A stretch of 64,000 nucleotides of DNA, taken from Candidatus Palauibacter poriticola (GTDB lineage: Bacteria > Gemmatimonadota > Gemmatimonadetes > Palauibacterales > Palauibacteraceae). The translations under genes and the position numbers were made by a program. Below, piece by piece: positions 26,818 to 35,283 of this stretch. The notes below the pieces were generated by a model, which saw nothing but the letters and a program-made list of their open reading frames with translations, ran no database searches and was not told the DNA's origin. The stretch lies in the NCBI GenBank assembly GCA_012270965.1, contig JAAXHJ010000076.1, positions 52,704 to 116,703 of the forward strand. Reading direction: 5' to 3'. Numbering within the stretch: position 1 is the first letter of the stretch; each line of letters begins with the position of its first letter.

Positions 26818-29628
26818 TCAGCTCACCTTCTTCTTCTTGAGGCCGTCCTTCTGCTCCAGATAGGGGACGCCGGTGGTGATCCATTCCGGGGCCGGTTCCC
26901 CCTTCAGATAGTGCGCGAACCACTGGAGGATGCGGCTCTGGTAGTCGCGCTGGTTCGGCTCCCTCGCGAGCCCGTGGTTCTCCCCTTCGTAGACGAGCAT
27001 CACCATGTGCTTCCCGGCGCGCCGGGCCGCGTTGTAGAACTCGACGCCCTGGTTGAACTCCACGGCGCCGTCGTCCGTCCCGAACTCCATCAGGAGGGGC
27101 GTGTTGAGGTTCTGAATGTGATGGAGGGGAGAGTTGTTGAAGTAGGAGTCCCAGTCCTCCCACCACGGCACCTGCATGCGGCCCTGGCTGATCTCGAAGA
27201 TGCGGGCGTCGGTCCCCCCGGTGTTCCAGTAGAAGGAGAGATACATGCTCATCAAGTTCGTGAGCGGCGCGCCGGCCACCGCGGCCGCGAAGAGATCGTC
27301 CTGGGTGACGAAGAACGTGGTCTGGTATCCGCCCCACGAATGGCCGATGAGTCCGACTCGGTCGGCGTCGATCATCCCGGTCTCGACCGCCGCCGCCACC
27401 GCCGGGCGCAGCGTCTCCACGTTCGACTGCCCCGGACGCCGGTCGCGATAGACGATGTCCGGCAGGAAGACGAAGTACCCCTCCTGGCTCCAGGTCTGGA
27501 TGTTGTAGTAGCGCGTGGGATCCGGAACCACGTACTGGTGGAGACTCTGTGAGAGCAGTTCGTAGTGGTACACGATCATGGGATATGTCTGATCCGGATC
27601 ATGGCCGGCCGGATAGACGAGTGCGCCCTGGAGGGGGCGTCCCCATTCGTTCTCATAGTCGATGAGCTGCGTGCGGCCCCAGGCGTAGTCCGCTTGGAAG
27701 GGGTTCGTGCGCGTGACCTGCCGTGCCTCGTCCAGGTCCGGTCCCGCGACGAAGTAGTCGGGGGAGTCGTCGAACCGTTCGTGCCGGAAGGCGTACACGT
27801 CGGCGTCCCTCGCCTTGAGCAGGCCGCCCGCGAAGCGCGCGTCCGTCCAGACCAAGGGCTCCGGCGTTTCTCCGCGGCGGGCGCGGGAGAACCCGGCCTT
27901 CTTGGTCCACTCGCCGTAGGTCGAGTAGTAGAGAGGCTCATCCGGAGCGAAGGCGTCGGCGTCCCGATCAACCCGCACCACCCGGTACCGGATCGAGTCT
28001 TCCGCTCCGGGAGTGAGCCGCCGGCCGCCCGACCCGTCCGGGTTCACCTCCCACACGTCGAAGCGGTCGTTCACGAGCAGCGCCGCGTCGTCCTCCAGCC
28101 AGCCGGCGAAGCCGAAGGGCGGCATCTGCTCGCGGGTCGGCGTCCGGTCGAGGTCCACGAACGTCCCGCCGAGCCCGGACGTCACGTTGCGGGTCTCACC
28201 GGTGGCCAGATCGTGGGTCCAGTAGTCCTCCCCCTCGAACCACGCCACGTAGCGTCCGCCGGGGCTGGAGCCTCCCCCCACGGTGATCCGCTCCCGAACC
28301 AGTTCGCGGCGACCGGTCCGTGCGTCGACGGCGTAGAGGTCGTGGAACTGCTGACGGAACATGGCGTCCACATCGTACGGCGTCTCGTCGCGGGCCAGCA
28401 CGTGGCGCCCGCCCTCCGCGATCTCGGCCTGGTCCGCATGGTCGCCGCCCAGGAGGAGGAACCCGCCGTCGGCCAGATGCCAGACGCCCAGATCGTGTTC
28501 CCGCCGCAGCCGGTCCTCGCGCACGCGCTGCTGGGGGATCGGATCGACGTCGAGCGAATGCCAGATCTCGACCCCGGGGCTCTCCTCATCCCCACCGTCG
28601 CGTTCGGCCCCGTTTTCCCCTTCGTCCGCCTCGCCGTCCTCCTCCCCGCTCTCCCCTTCCGCGTCCTCGGGCGCGGTCTCGGCCTGAATCCGCTCCTGAA
28701 GGCCGAGGAAGATCGTGGAGCCGTCGTCGGACCAGGAGGGGGCGCGGTGTTCGACGATCCGGGCGCCCCCGGGGAGTTCCGAGGGTTGCCGCGGGTCGAG
28801 TGCAAACGCCCGGGGACTGTCGGAATCCAGGTCCCGCCACGCCAGAGCCACATGGGCGGTATCCTCGTGCAGCTCGTCCTCGAACGTCTTGAGGACGGCA
28901 AGGTCCGGGGCATCCTCGCGCCACGACAGCTCCCGGTACGTCGCCTCGTCCGCGTCGAGCGAGCGGATGCGGCCGGATGCCGGGTCGTAGACCCGGACGC
29001 CGTTGCCGACCCGATCCTCGGCGTCGACGATCATCGCCAGCAGGCTCCCCTCCTCCTGCCACGCGAATTCCGAGACGTTGCCGAAGCTCATCGACCCGCC
29101 CCCGGTCAGATCCCGAACCAAGACGTCGGCGCCGTCGCTCTCGCTCTCCTGGGGGCCGTAGCGGCGGAGCGCCAGATACCTTCCGTCATCGGAGAAGGCG
29201 AACGACTGCAGAGCCTCGATCTCCTCCCGTTCTCCCGTGCGCAGGTTGAGGAGGCCAACGCCGTTTCGGACGGGGTCCCCCCTCTCGCCGAGCCGCTCCC
29301 GCTCGTCCGGGGATACGCCGATGGCGAGCGCGAGCCAGTTTCCGTCCGCGCCGAACTCGGGGCGCGAGCCTTCCGCGACGATGACGACCGAGTCGGAGTC
29401 CGTGCGGTGGATGCGAAGCTCCGAAGTCTCGTCCACGCGACGGACGACGACGGCGAGCCAGAGTCCGTCCGGCGAGAGCGATGCCTGGCCCAGGCTCTCC
29501 CACTGGTCGTAGTCGTCCGCGCCGAGCGTGGGTTGCTCCTGCGCGGCCACCCTCCCCGGGTTCAGGCCGGCGGCAGCGGCGATCACGGCGACGACGAGGA
29601 TCGTGATTCCTCGGGGCATGTTCCTCAT
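26818..29628 (-). CDS. Secreted S9-family (prolyl oligopeptidase-type) peptidase
   Basis: A 936-residue exported serine peptidase. The ATG at 29628 has GGAGAT upstream and a signal peptide (ITILVVAVIAAAAGLNPG). The N-terminal propeller is followed by an alpha/beta-hydrolase domain with nucleophile Ser764 in GHSWGGYQT, an Asp in FGTDDGAVEF and a His in YEGENHGLA. An acidic insert of about 30 residues (Glu/Asp/Gly-rich, near 28600-28680) interrupts the propeller; it is unusual for the family. Probably cuts oligopeptides in the periplasm. It leads an operon with the sortilin-like and barrel genes. Confidence 0.9.
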   Translation of the reverse strand: MRNMPRGITILVVAVIAAAAGLNPGRVAAQEQPTLGADDYDQWESLGQASLSPDGLWLAVVVRRVDETSELRIHRTDSDSVVIVAEGSRPEFGADGNWLALAIGVSPDERERLGERGDPVRNGVGLLNLRTGEREEIEALQSFAFSDDGRYLALRRYGPQESESDGADVLVRDLTGGGSMSFGNVSEFAWQEEGSLLAMIVDAEDRVGNGVRVYDPASGRIRSLDADEATYRELSWREDAPDLAVLKTFEDELHEDTAHVALAWRDLDSDSPRAFALDPRQPSELPGGARIVEHRAPSWSDDGSTIFLGLQERIQAETAPEDAEGESGEEDGEADEGENGAERDGGDEESPGVEIWHSLDVDPIPQQRVREDRLRREHDLGVWHLADGGFLLLGGDHADQAEIAEGGRHVLARDETPYDVDAMFRQQFHDLYAVDARTGRRELVRERITVGGGSSPGGRYVAWFEGEDYWTHDLATGETRNVTSGLGGTFVDLDRTPTREQMPPFGFAGWLEDDAALLVNDRFDVWEVNPDGSGGRRLTPGAEDSIRYRVVRVDRDADAFAPDEPLYYSTYGEWTKKAGFSRARRGETPEPLVWTDARFAGGLLKARDADVYAFRHERFDDSPDYFVAGPDLDEARQVTRTNPFQADYAWGRTQLIDYENEWGRPLQGALVYPAGHDPDQTYPMIVYHYELLSQSLHQYVVPDPTRYYNIQTWSQEGYFVFLPDIVYRDRRPGQSNVETLRPAVAAAVETGMIDADRVGLIGHSWGGYQTTFFVTQDDLFAAAVAGAPLTNLMSMYLSFYWNTGGTDARIFEISQGRMQVPWWEDWDSYFNNSPLHHIQNLNTPLLMEFGTDDGAVEFNQGVEFYNAARRAGKHMVMLVYEGENHGLAREPNQRDYQSRILQWFAHYLKGEPAPEWITTGVPYLEQKDGLKKKKVS

Positions 29629-29763
29629 GGCTCGATCTCCTGACTCTCTGTGAGACTCTCTCGGGTTTCGGCGCTGCGGGGTGACCGACCCAGCGGCCAT
29701 GAACTGTTGGCGAGCCGCCCCCGCGAGCGTCCGACGGGCGGCCAGGTTCCGCGACCCCGCAAC

Positions 29764-29952
29764 ATGCACCGCAAACGGCCGTCCCGGGCAAGGGTATGCG
29801 GCCTGGAGCGCGAGACGCGACTGCGCGACGCGGATGCGCTCATGCGGGAAATGCGCGCCATTGGCGAGCGCTGCGCCGCGAGGCTCAAGCCCGGCCCCTC
29901 CGCAATCGAGCACGGAGATTATCTCTACGACGAGCAGGGCCTCCCGAAGTGA
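29764..29952 (+). CDS. VapB-type antitoxin, N-terminus unclear
   Basis: The C-terminal part LERETRLRDADALMREMRAI and the ending DYLYDEQGLPK match the tail of Rv0623-type VapB antitoxins. The usual N-terminal DNA-binding segment is not recognisable in this frame or the others, so it may be decayed; the start given is the nearest ATG. The stop overlaps the GTG of the vapC gene (GTGA), the standard arrangement. Confidence 0.5.
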   Translation: MHRKRPSRARVCGLERETRLRDADALMREMRAIGERCAARLKPGPSAIEHGDYLYDEQGLPK

Positions 29953-30334
29953 TCGTCGACACCTCCGCCATCCTGGCGGTCTGTTTCGTGAAGAGGGCGC
30001 GCGCCGGCTCGAGCGGGCCATCTCGAGGGCCTCCGCTCCTCGAATCTCGGCGGTGACGTTGGTGGAAGCGGGGATGGTCGCCGAGGCCAGGGGTGGACTC
30101 GGTGCCGGACAAGACCTCGATGACCTTCTCGAGCGAGCGCGAATCCAGGTGGTTCCCGTCGCGCGGCAGCACGCCGAGGCGGCTCGCAACGCGTGGCGCC
30201 GCTACGGAAAGGGGAATCATCCCGCCGCGCTGAGCCTCGGAGACTGCTTCGTCCATGCCCTGGCGCGCACCGCTGGCGAGCCACTGCTCTTCAAGGGCGG
30301 GGACTGCGGGTTCACCGACATCGACGCGGCATGA
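29949..30334 (+). pseudogene. vapC: VapC PIN-domain toxin with a frameshift
   Basis: The start MIVDTSAILA (GTG at 29949, first catalytic Asp) is in one frame and the rest, from LFREEGARRLERAISRAS (codon at 29981) to the end, is in another. Together they give a complete PIN toxin with the later acids (TLVEAGM, SLGDCFVHALA) and ending DCGFTDIDAA. A single missing base, or two extra ones, near 29978-29981 explains it. Either the toxin is dead, or the base call is wrong. The 3' end overlaps the convergent UDG gene by 23 bases. Confidence 0.75.
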
Positions 30335-31010
30335 CGAGTTCCGCCGCGCGGGTCCAGATCGAGTCGAACATGGGCTCGGTGAGCGTGCCCGTGAAGGTGT
30401 TCTGCTGGCTCGGGTGATAGGAGCCGATCAGCAGGCGATGCCCGACCTCGACCTCCACTCCATGCCCGAACCGGGGCGCGGGGCGCGGGACCGCCTCCCC
30501 GCGTTCGCGGAAGATCCGCAGGAGCGCGGAGAACGAGAACCCGCCCAGCGCGGCGACGACGGAAGCGTCGGCGAAGAAGTCCAGTTCGCGCTCGAGGTAG
30601 CTTCGGCACCGTTCGCGCTCCCCGGCGGTTGGCTTGTTTCCGGGCGGGGCGCAGCGCACGGCGGCGGTCACCCAAGCGCCCCGGAGCCGCAACCCGTCGC
30701 GTCGGTCGGTCGATGCGGGCTGCGAGGCGAATCCGGCGCGGTGCAGGGCGCGGTACAGCCAGTCGCCCGACCGGTCGCCGGTGAACATGCGCCCGGTCCG
30801 GTTGGCGCCGTGCGCGGCCGGGGCGAGCCCGACGATGAGGAGGCGCGCGGCCGGATCGCCGAAGCCCGGCACCGGACGGCCCCAGTACGTTTCATCGCGG
30901 AAGGCGGCCCGGCGTTCCCGCGCCACCCGTTCGCGCCACTCGACGAGCCGCGGACACCTCCGGCACGCCGTCACGTCCCGCTCGATCGCGGCGAGGGTCG
31001 GGTCCGTCAA
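30312..31010 (-). CDS. Uracil-DNA glycosylase family 5 (UdgB)
   Basis: Removes uracil and other deaminated bases from DNA. 232 residues with an iron-sulfur cluster site made by Cys16, Cys19, Cys120 and Cys135. The family 5 signature GLAPAAHGANRTGRMFTGD is present, with Ala in place of the catalytic polar residue of families 1 and 4, and the later motif IGSYHPSQQNTFTG. It starts with TTG at 31010, in a TTGA overlap with the stop of the HAD gene, so it is the second gene of a coupled pair. Confidence 0.9.
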   Translation of the reverse strand: MTDPTLAAIERDVTACRRCPRLVEWRERVARERRAAFRDETYWGRPVPGFGDPAARLLIVGLAPAAHGANRTGRMFTGDRSGDWLYRALHRAGFASQPASTDRRDGLRLRGAWVTAAVRCAPPGNKPTAGERERCRSYLERELDFFADASVVAALGGFSFSALLRIFRERGEAVPRPAPRFGHGVEVEVGHRLLIGSYHPSQQNTFTGTLTEPMFDSIWTRAAELVMPRRCR

Positions 31011-31744
31011 GCGCCGCCTGGCCGCGGACGGCCGTACCTAAGCCGGTGGAGGGCCGCCTCGAGCCGCTGCGACCAGCGAACCGGAGCCGGGAAGCTGGCC
31101 CGGTGCAGCGTCGGCACCTTCGCCGAGCGGATGCCGGCCAAGTTCGCCGACGCGATATCCGTGAAGTACTGATCGCCCACCATCAGCGCCGCCTCCGGAC
31201 GGTCCGCGATGTCCAGTTCCTCCAGCGCGGCCCGCACGAGCCGGCGGCTCGGCTTGCGGATCGGCTTGCGGATCGGCTTGTGGATCGGCTTGCGAATCGG
31301 CCGTACGTTCCCGGGAGCCCGGCCGCCAGCGGACGAAGCCGCCCCCGCCCCGGGGCCGCGCCACGACTCGCACGCTCCGCGGCGGACTCGGAAGGCCGGC
31401 CCCGCCCCGGTCTCGTATCCGAGCACGACCGGGATCGAGGGGAAGATCTCCCCCAACTCGGCGAAGCGCGCCGCTTGGCAGTTGGAGACGATGGCGTGAC
31501 GCAGCCCCGCCGCGCCGAGCAGAGCCTCGAACCCGGCCGTGAGCGCCGGATCCACCCGCCCCGCGTGGTGCGCCATCAGCGTCCCATCCACATCCCACAG
31601 GACGGCCTCGACGCCCAGATCGCGCAGGCACCCGGCGTTCAGGCCGTTCACCGAGTCGAGATGGAACGTTGGGCGGATCTCCCGCGAGAGTCCCGCGAGC
31701 CGCGGGAGGAGCCGCCGCGTGGTCTGCATCCACGTCGCCGTCAT
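31007..31744 (-). CDS. HAD-family phosphatase (YqeG-like) with repeat insert
   Basis: A 245-residue HAD hydrolase. Motif I is LWDVDGTLM (Asp51, Asp53), motif II is in HAIVSNCQ, and motif III/IV is ALMVGDQYFTDIASAN, an arrangement like the phosphatidylglycerophosphate phosphatases of the YqeG/GEP4 type. Between them is an insert of IRKP/IHKP units made by a 12-base tandem repeat, giving a very basic loop. A 14-base duplication just upstream (GATCTGATGACGGC) adds a second ATG, but only the one at 31744 opens the frame. Confidence 0.8.
   Translation of the reverse strand: MTATWMQTTRRLLPRLAGLSREIRPTFHLDSVNGLNAGCLRDLGVEAVLWDVDGTLMAHHAGRVDPALTAGFEALLGAAGLRHAIVSNCQAARFAELGEIFPSIPVVLGYETGAGPAFRVRRGACESWRGPGAGAASSAGGRAPGNVRPIRKPIHKPIRKPIRKPSRRLVRAALEELDIADRPEAALMVGDQYFTDIASANLAGIRSAKVPTLHRASFPAPVRWSQRLEAALHRLRYGRPRPGGA
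31250..31297. repeat. 12-base tandem repeat inside the HAD gene
   Basis: Four near-identical copies of CGGCTTGCGGAT. In frame, encoding repeated IRKP units on the minus strand; no frame change when copies are gained or lost. Confidence 0.85.
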
Positions 31745-31797
31745 CAGATCGCCGTCATCAGATCGTCCTCAGGGAGCGTCCCATGCGATCTGCGGCG

Positions 31798-33474
31798 TCA
31801 GTTCGCCCCCAGGATGGGATCCTTCTCGCCCGTCATCTCCCAGCGGGTGAGAACGATGGGGATGACCCCGGCATCGTAGAAAACATCGAAGAACCGCCTC
31901 ACGCTGAAGTCGCCGCCCTCCTGGATGGCGTACTCCGCGAGCAGCTCCTCGATCTGGACCTTCCCGGTCACATAGCTGGTCCCGTATCCCGGCTGCCTCA
32001 GGTAGAGGCTCTGCTCGCCGCGCACGAGGTCGCCGTCCGGCAACCACCCGCGCGGCGTCCATTTCATGGCGTGGGCCACCGCCTCCTCCATATCGAACAC
32101 ATCGCCGTGCAGGTAGAGGCCGCTCAGCGCCCGCGCGGCCCGCTGCGCCAGCATGATCCAGGTGAGTTCGCGAGAGCGGGGCGAACCCTCGAGCAACCCG
32201 AGGTGCATGAACATCTCCTCCACACCGGTGGCGAGTCCTTCCGCACGGGAGTCGAAGATGTTGTAGAGGGACGGCGTGGCCCGGATCGGGCTGGCGTGCG
32301 GGTCCACCCGCATCCGCGCGAGTTCGATCCAGTGATGCATGTGCGGCCGGAAGGAGTCCGGATCGCGGTAGTTGACCTCGGAGAAGAAGTTCCGGATCTC
32401 GCCGGGTTCGGCGGGCGTGAAGCTCCCGTTCACGGCGCGGAGGGCCGGGTCCATCCACGCGGCCGTCGTCTGTACCTCCTCCTCTTCCAAGAAGCGCATG
32501 TAGCGGTCGACGGACTCGTTCAGCCTGCGGTCGTATTCCTCCGCCGAGGCGATGCGCTCGAGTTCCGGCAGCTCCCGGTTGCGGTTCTCCTCAAGCCGCA
32601 TCGAAGCGTGGGCGCGGGCGAGTTCGCGCCGCATGATCGTAACCTGTTCCTCCCACGAATACGGGACGAGGTGCACGTTCCGCATGTACCAGGTGTAGTT
32701 CTCCCGTCCCACCCCCGAGGGCCCCGTGCGGGAGAGCGCCTCCTCCTCCAGCCACGCGATGAATGCCTCCGAGGCGGCGCGCGCGTCGGCGATGGACTGG
32801 TCGAGCGCGGCGCTGGTTCCGGCCACCCGCGCCGCAAGGCCATCGAGATCCCGCACCTGACCCCGAAAGGCCCGGACGCCACCCAGCCACAAGTCGCGCG
32901 CGTTGGAGTCCGCAAGGTTCCCGCGGGCCTGTTCGAGGAGCGCGGGAATCGCGCCCACGCGACCCGCGAGCTCGGCGGCATCCGCCTCCGAGAGCGGATA
33001 GTCGTACATCCAGAGGTCGATCCAGCCGTGGATGACCGGCCCCTCGTGGGCCGGCACGTCGCTCTCCGCCACAAAGATCATCACGTAGAATCCGGGGTCT
33101 CGAGCCCAGGGGCGGCGCACGCGGTGATCGAAGCCGAGCCCGTTCATCTCGGCGCGGACCAGATGCCAGTCGATCTGTTCCGCCACGGACCAGTCCTCGG
33201 GGGCGCCGCTCCCCAGGCGTGCCTGCCACCGGGGAAGTTCCTGCTGCTGGCGCGCCATCGCCGCCGCCGAGTAGTCGGGCACGCCCTCGACGAACTCCGG
33301 ACGCTCGAACTGCCGCCACTCGTCGAACAACCCGACGAGGTCGGCGTGCGAGCCGGGACCCGCCATCGCGGCCGAGTCCACCGAATCCGGCGCTACCTGC
33401 ACGAGAAGGAAGACGAGGGCGAGAACCGCGATTCCCGCGAGGACGAACGAGGGACGGAGCCGGCTGCGAGCCAT
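31798..33474 (-). CDS. DUF885-family exported protein
   Basis: A 558-residue DUF885 protein. The ATG at 33474 has AAGGAGG upstream; a hydrophobic segment (FVLAGIAVLALVFLLVQVAP) near the start acts as signal or anchor. The helical body and the motif region MKWTPRGWLPD and QPGYGTSYVTGKVQIEEL match the family, which has a metallopeptidase-like fold with uncertain activity. It stands alone upstream of the HAD gene on the same strand. Confidence 0.85.
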   Translation of the reverse strand: MARSRLRPSFVLAGIAVLALVFLLVQVAPDSVDSAAMAGPGSHADLVGLFDEWRQFERPEFVEGVPDYSAAAMARQQQELPRWQARLGSGAPEDWSVAEQIDWHLVRAEMNGLGFDHRVRRPWARDPGFYVMIFVAESDVPAHEGPVIHGWIDLWMYDYPLSEADAAELAGRVGAIPALLEQARGNLADSNARDLWLGGVRAFRGQVRDLDGLAARVAGTSAALDQSIADARAASEAFIAWLEEEALSRTGPSGVGRENYTWYMRNVHLVPYSWEEQVTIMRRELARAHASMRLEENRNRELPELERIASAEEYDRRLNESVDRYMRFLEEEEVQTTAAWMDPALRAVNGSFTPAEPGEIRNFFSEVNYRDPDSFRPHMHHWIELARMRVDPHASPIRATPSLYNIFDSRAEGLATGVEEMFMHLGLLEGSPRSRELTWIMLAQRAARALSGLYLHGDVFDMEEAVAHAMKWTPRGWLPDGDLVRGEQSLYLRQPGYGTSYVTGKVQIEELLAEYAIQEGGDFSVRRFFDVFYDAGVIPIVLTRWEMTGEKDPILGAN

Positions 33475-33548
33475 TGGCGCCTCCTTGCCCGACGGCGTGG
33501 CGCGACGGCACCTGGTGCCTTCGGGTGAACGTGGTCGGGAGCTGAACA

Positions 33549-33622
33549 TGACCCCGGCTGGACTCGAACCAGCGGCCTCGGGATTAGGAATCCCGCGCTC
33601 TATCCACCTGAGCTACGGGGCC
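33549..33622 (-). tRNA. tRNA-Arg (anticodon CCT)
   Basis: Acceptor GGCCCCG/CGGGGTC (one G-U pair), anticodon stem CGGGA/TCCCG around loop TTCCTAA (anticodon CCT), T arm GCTGG-TTCGAGT-CCAGC, discriminator A. 74 bases without CCA. Confidence 0.95.
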
Positions 33623-33867
33623 GGGACGGCACCGCGCTGCCACTGCCCGTGGGCACGGCGTTCGGGAACCGCGCCGGGAATCTAGCGGGCGGGCCGGAGG
33701 GCGGCCAAGCGAATCCGGCCCCCGGGACGGCGCCACCGTTTGAAATCCCCCCTTCGGGAAGAGAGATTGCACCCGCGACGGTCGCTCGATTCGGTCGTTT
33801 GATCCGGCCGCTCGATTCGGTCGCTCGCTTCGATCCTCGTTCAACGGCCAATCTCCCGGGACTCCGC

Positions 33868-35199
33868 ATGCAGCCTGTAGACACGCTCATCCTCGGCCCG
33901 CTCGTCGTCACGATGGATGCCGGAGAGCAGATCCTCGATGTGGGTGCCGTCGCGGTGCGGGACGGCACAATCGTCGCCGTGGGAACCCGTGGAGACCTCG
34001 AAGGCGTCACCGCCGCCCAGATGATCGACGCCACCGGGATGCTGGTCATGCCGGGGCTCGTGAACGCACACACGCACCTCGGAGACTCGCTCTTCCGCGG
34101 CCTCGTGGAGGAGTTGCCGCTTGAGGCGTGGCTGGAGCGTCTCTGGATTTCCGAGCGCGAGTTCGTCAGCCGTGAGAGCGTCGAACTCGGGGCTCGGCTC
34201 TCCCTGGCGGAGATGATCCGCGGCGGGACGACGTGCGCGCTCGACATGTTCTGGTTCCCGGAGGCAGCCGCCGATGCGGCGCTCGGGGCGGGCTTTCGGC
34301 TCGTGACGGGCCCGATCTTCTTTGACTTCGATGGGCCGGACGGAGTCGCCGCCGAGGGCCGCATCGCCACCGGTGAGCGCTGGCTGGAACGCTACGCGTC
34401 GGAGCCGCTCATCACGCCGTGCGTGCAGCCGCACAACCAGCTCACGGTTTCGCCGGAGGGGCTGCGGGCGGCGCGCGATCTCGCCGGCCGTGCCGGGGCC
34501 CTCTTCCACACGCACTGCTCGGAGACGGCCACGGAGGTGCGGCAGACCGTCGAGCGCTTCGGCCGGACGCCGGCCGCGCACTTCGACGAACTCGGGATCC
34601 TCGACGAGCGTACGGTGCTCGCGCATTGCGTCCACCTGTCGGACGACGACTTCGCCCGCATCCGGCGCGCGGGGGCGGCGGTTCTCCACAACCCCCTGTC
34701 CAACCTGAAGCTGGGGTCCGGCATCGCTCCCATCGCGCGCATGCTGGAGGAGGGCATCCCCGTCGCCCTCGGTACGGACGGCCCGGTAAGTTCGAACGAC
34801 CTCGACATGTGGACCGCGATGCGTTTCGCGGGGCTATTGCAGCGGGGCGTTCACATGGATCCGGTCCTCACGCCCGCCCGCGAAATCGTCCGCATGGCGA
34901 CGACGGCCGGGGCGGAGGCTCTGGGGCTGGGTGACCGGGTGGGCCGGCTCGCGGAGGGCTACCGGGCCGACCTCATCCTCATCGACCTCGACCGCCCGCA
35001 CCTAGCGCCGATGTACGACGTGTACGGGCACCTCGCGTACACGGTGGGGCGCGACGATGTCCGCTCGGTCATGATCGACGGACGCTGGGTGATGCGGGAC
35101 CGCTCGCTGGCCACGATCGACGACGCCACCGTCATCGCCGATATGGTCGAGCTGGGCTCGGCGATCCACCATCACGCGGCCGCGCTCGACCAGGCTTGA
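33868..35199 (+). CDS. Amidohydrolase of the SAH/MTA deaminase group
   Basis: A 443-residue cytoplasmic metal-dependent hydrolase. The ATG at 33868 starts the canonical N-terminus (VDTLILGPLVVTMDAGEQIL); the longer GTG option upstream codes for low-quality sequence. The metal ligands are HTH (His68, His70) in GLVNAHTHLG, a His in PHNQLTV/LFHTHCSE, and Asp in GTDGPVSSNDLDMW, and the LGTDGxxSNN signature is typical of S-adenosylhomocysteine/methylthioadenosine or other aminopurine deaminases. The exact substrate cannot be set from sequence alone. Confidence 0.85.
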   Translation: MQPVDTLILGPLVVTMDAGEQILDVGAVAVRDGTIVAVGTRGDLEGVTAAQMIDATGMLVMPGLVNAHTHLGDSLFRGLVEELPLEAWLERLWISEREFVSRESVELGARLSLAEMIRGGTTCALDMFWFPEAAADAALGAGFRLVTGPIFFDFDGPDGVAAEGRIATGERWLERYASEPLITPCVQPHNQLTVSPEGLRAARDLAGRAGALFHTHCSETATEVRQTVERFGRTPAAHFDELGILDERTVLAHCVHLSDDDFARIRRAGAAVLHNPLSNLKLGSGIAPIARMLEEGIPVALGTDGPVSSNDLDMWTAMRFAGLLQRGVHMDPVLTPAREIVRMATTAGAEALGLGDRVGRLAEGYRADLILIDLDRPHLAPMYDVYGHLAYTVGRDDVRSVMIDGRWVMRDRSLATIDDATVIADMVELGSAIHHHAAALDQA

Positions 35200-35283
35200 C
35201 GTGAGACTCGGATGGAGAACACAAGCCCCGCGAGAATCGAGAAGCCCCGCGTCGTCTTCAAGGCGCGCCTCCGGGGAGCGCGT

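Noticed and set aside
26818..30189. A 1123-residue S9 peptidase starting at 30189
   Set aside because: The first 187 residues are Arg/Ser-rich, antisense to the vapB-vapC genes; the signal peptide and ribosome site point to 29628.
31250..31297. CRISPR-like array
   Set aside because: Same reason: contiguous 12-base coding repeats without spacers. No Cas genes in the window.
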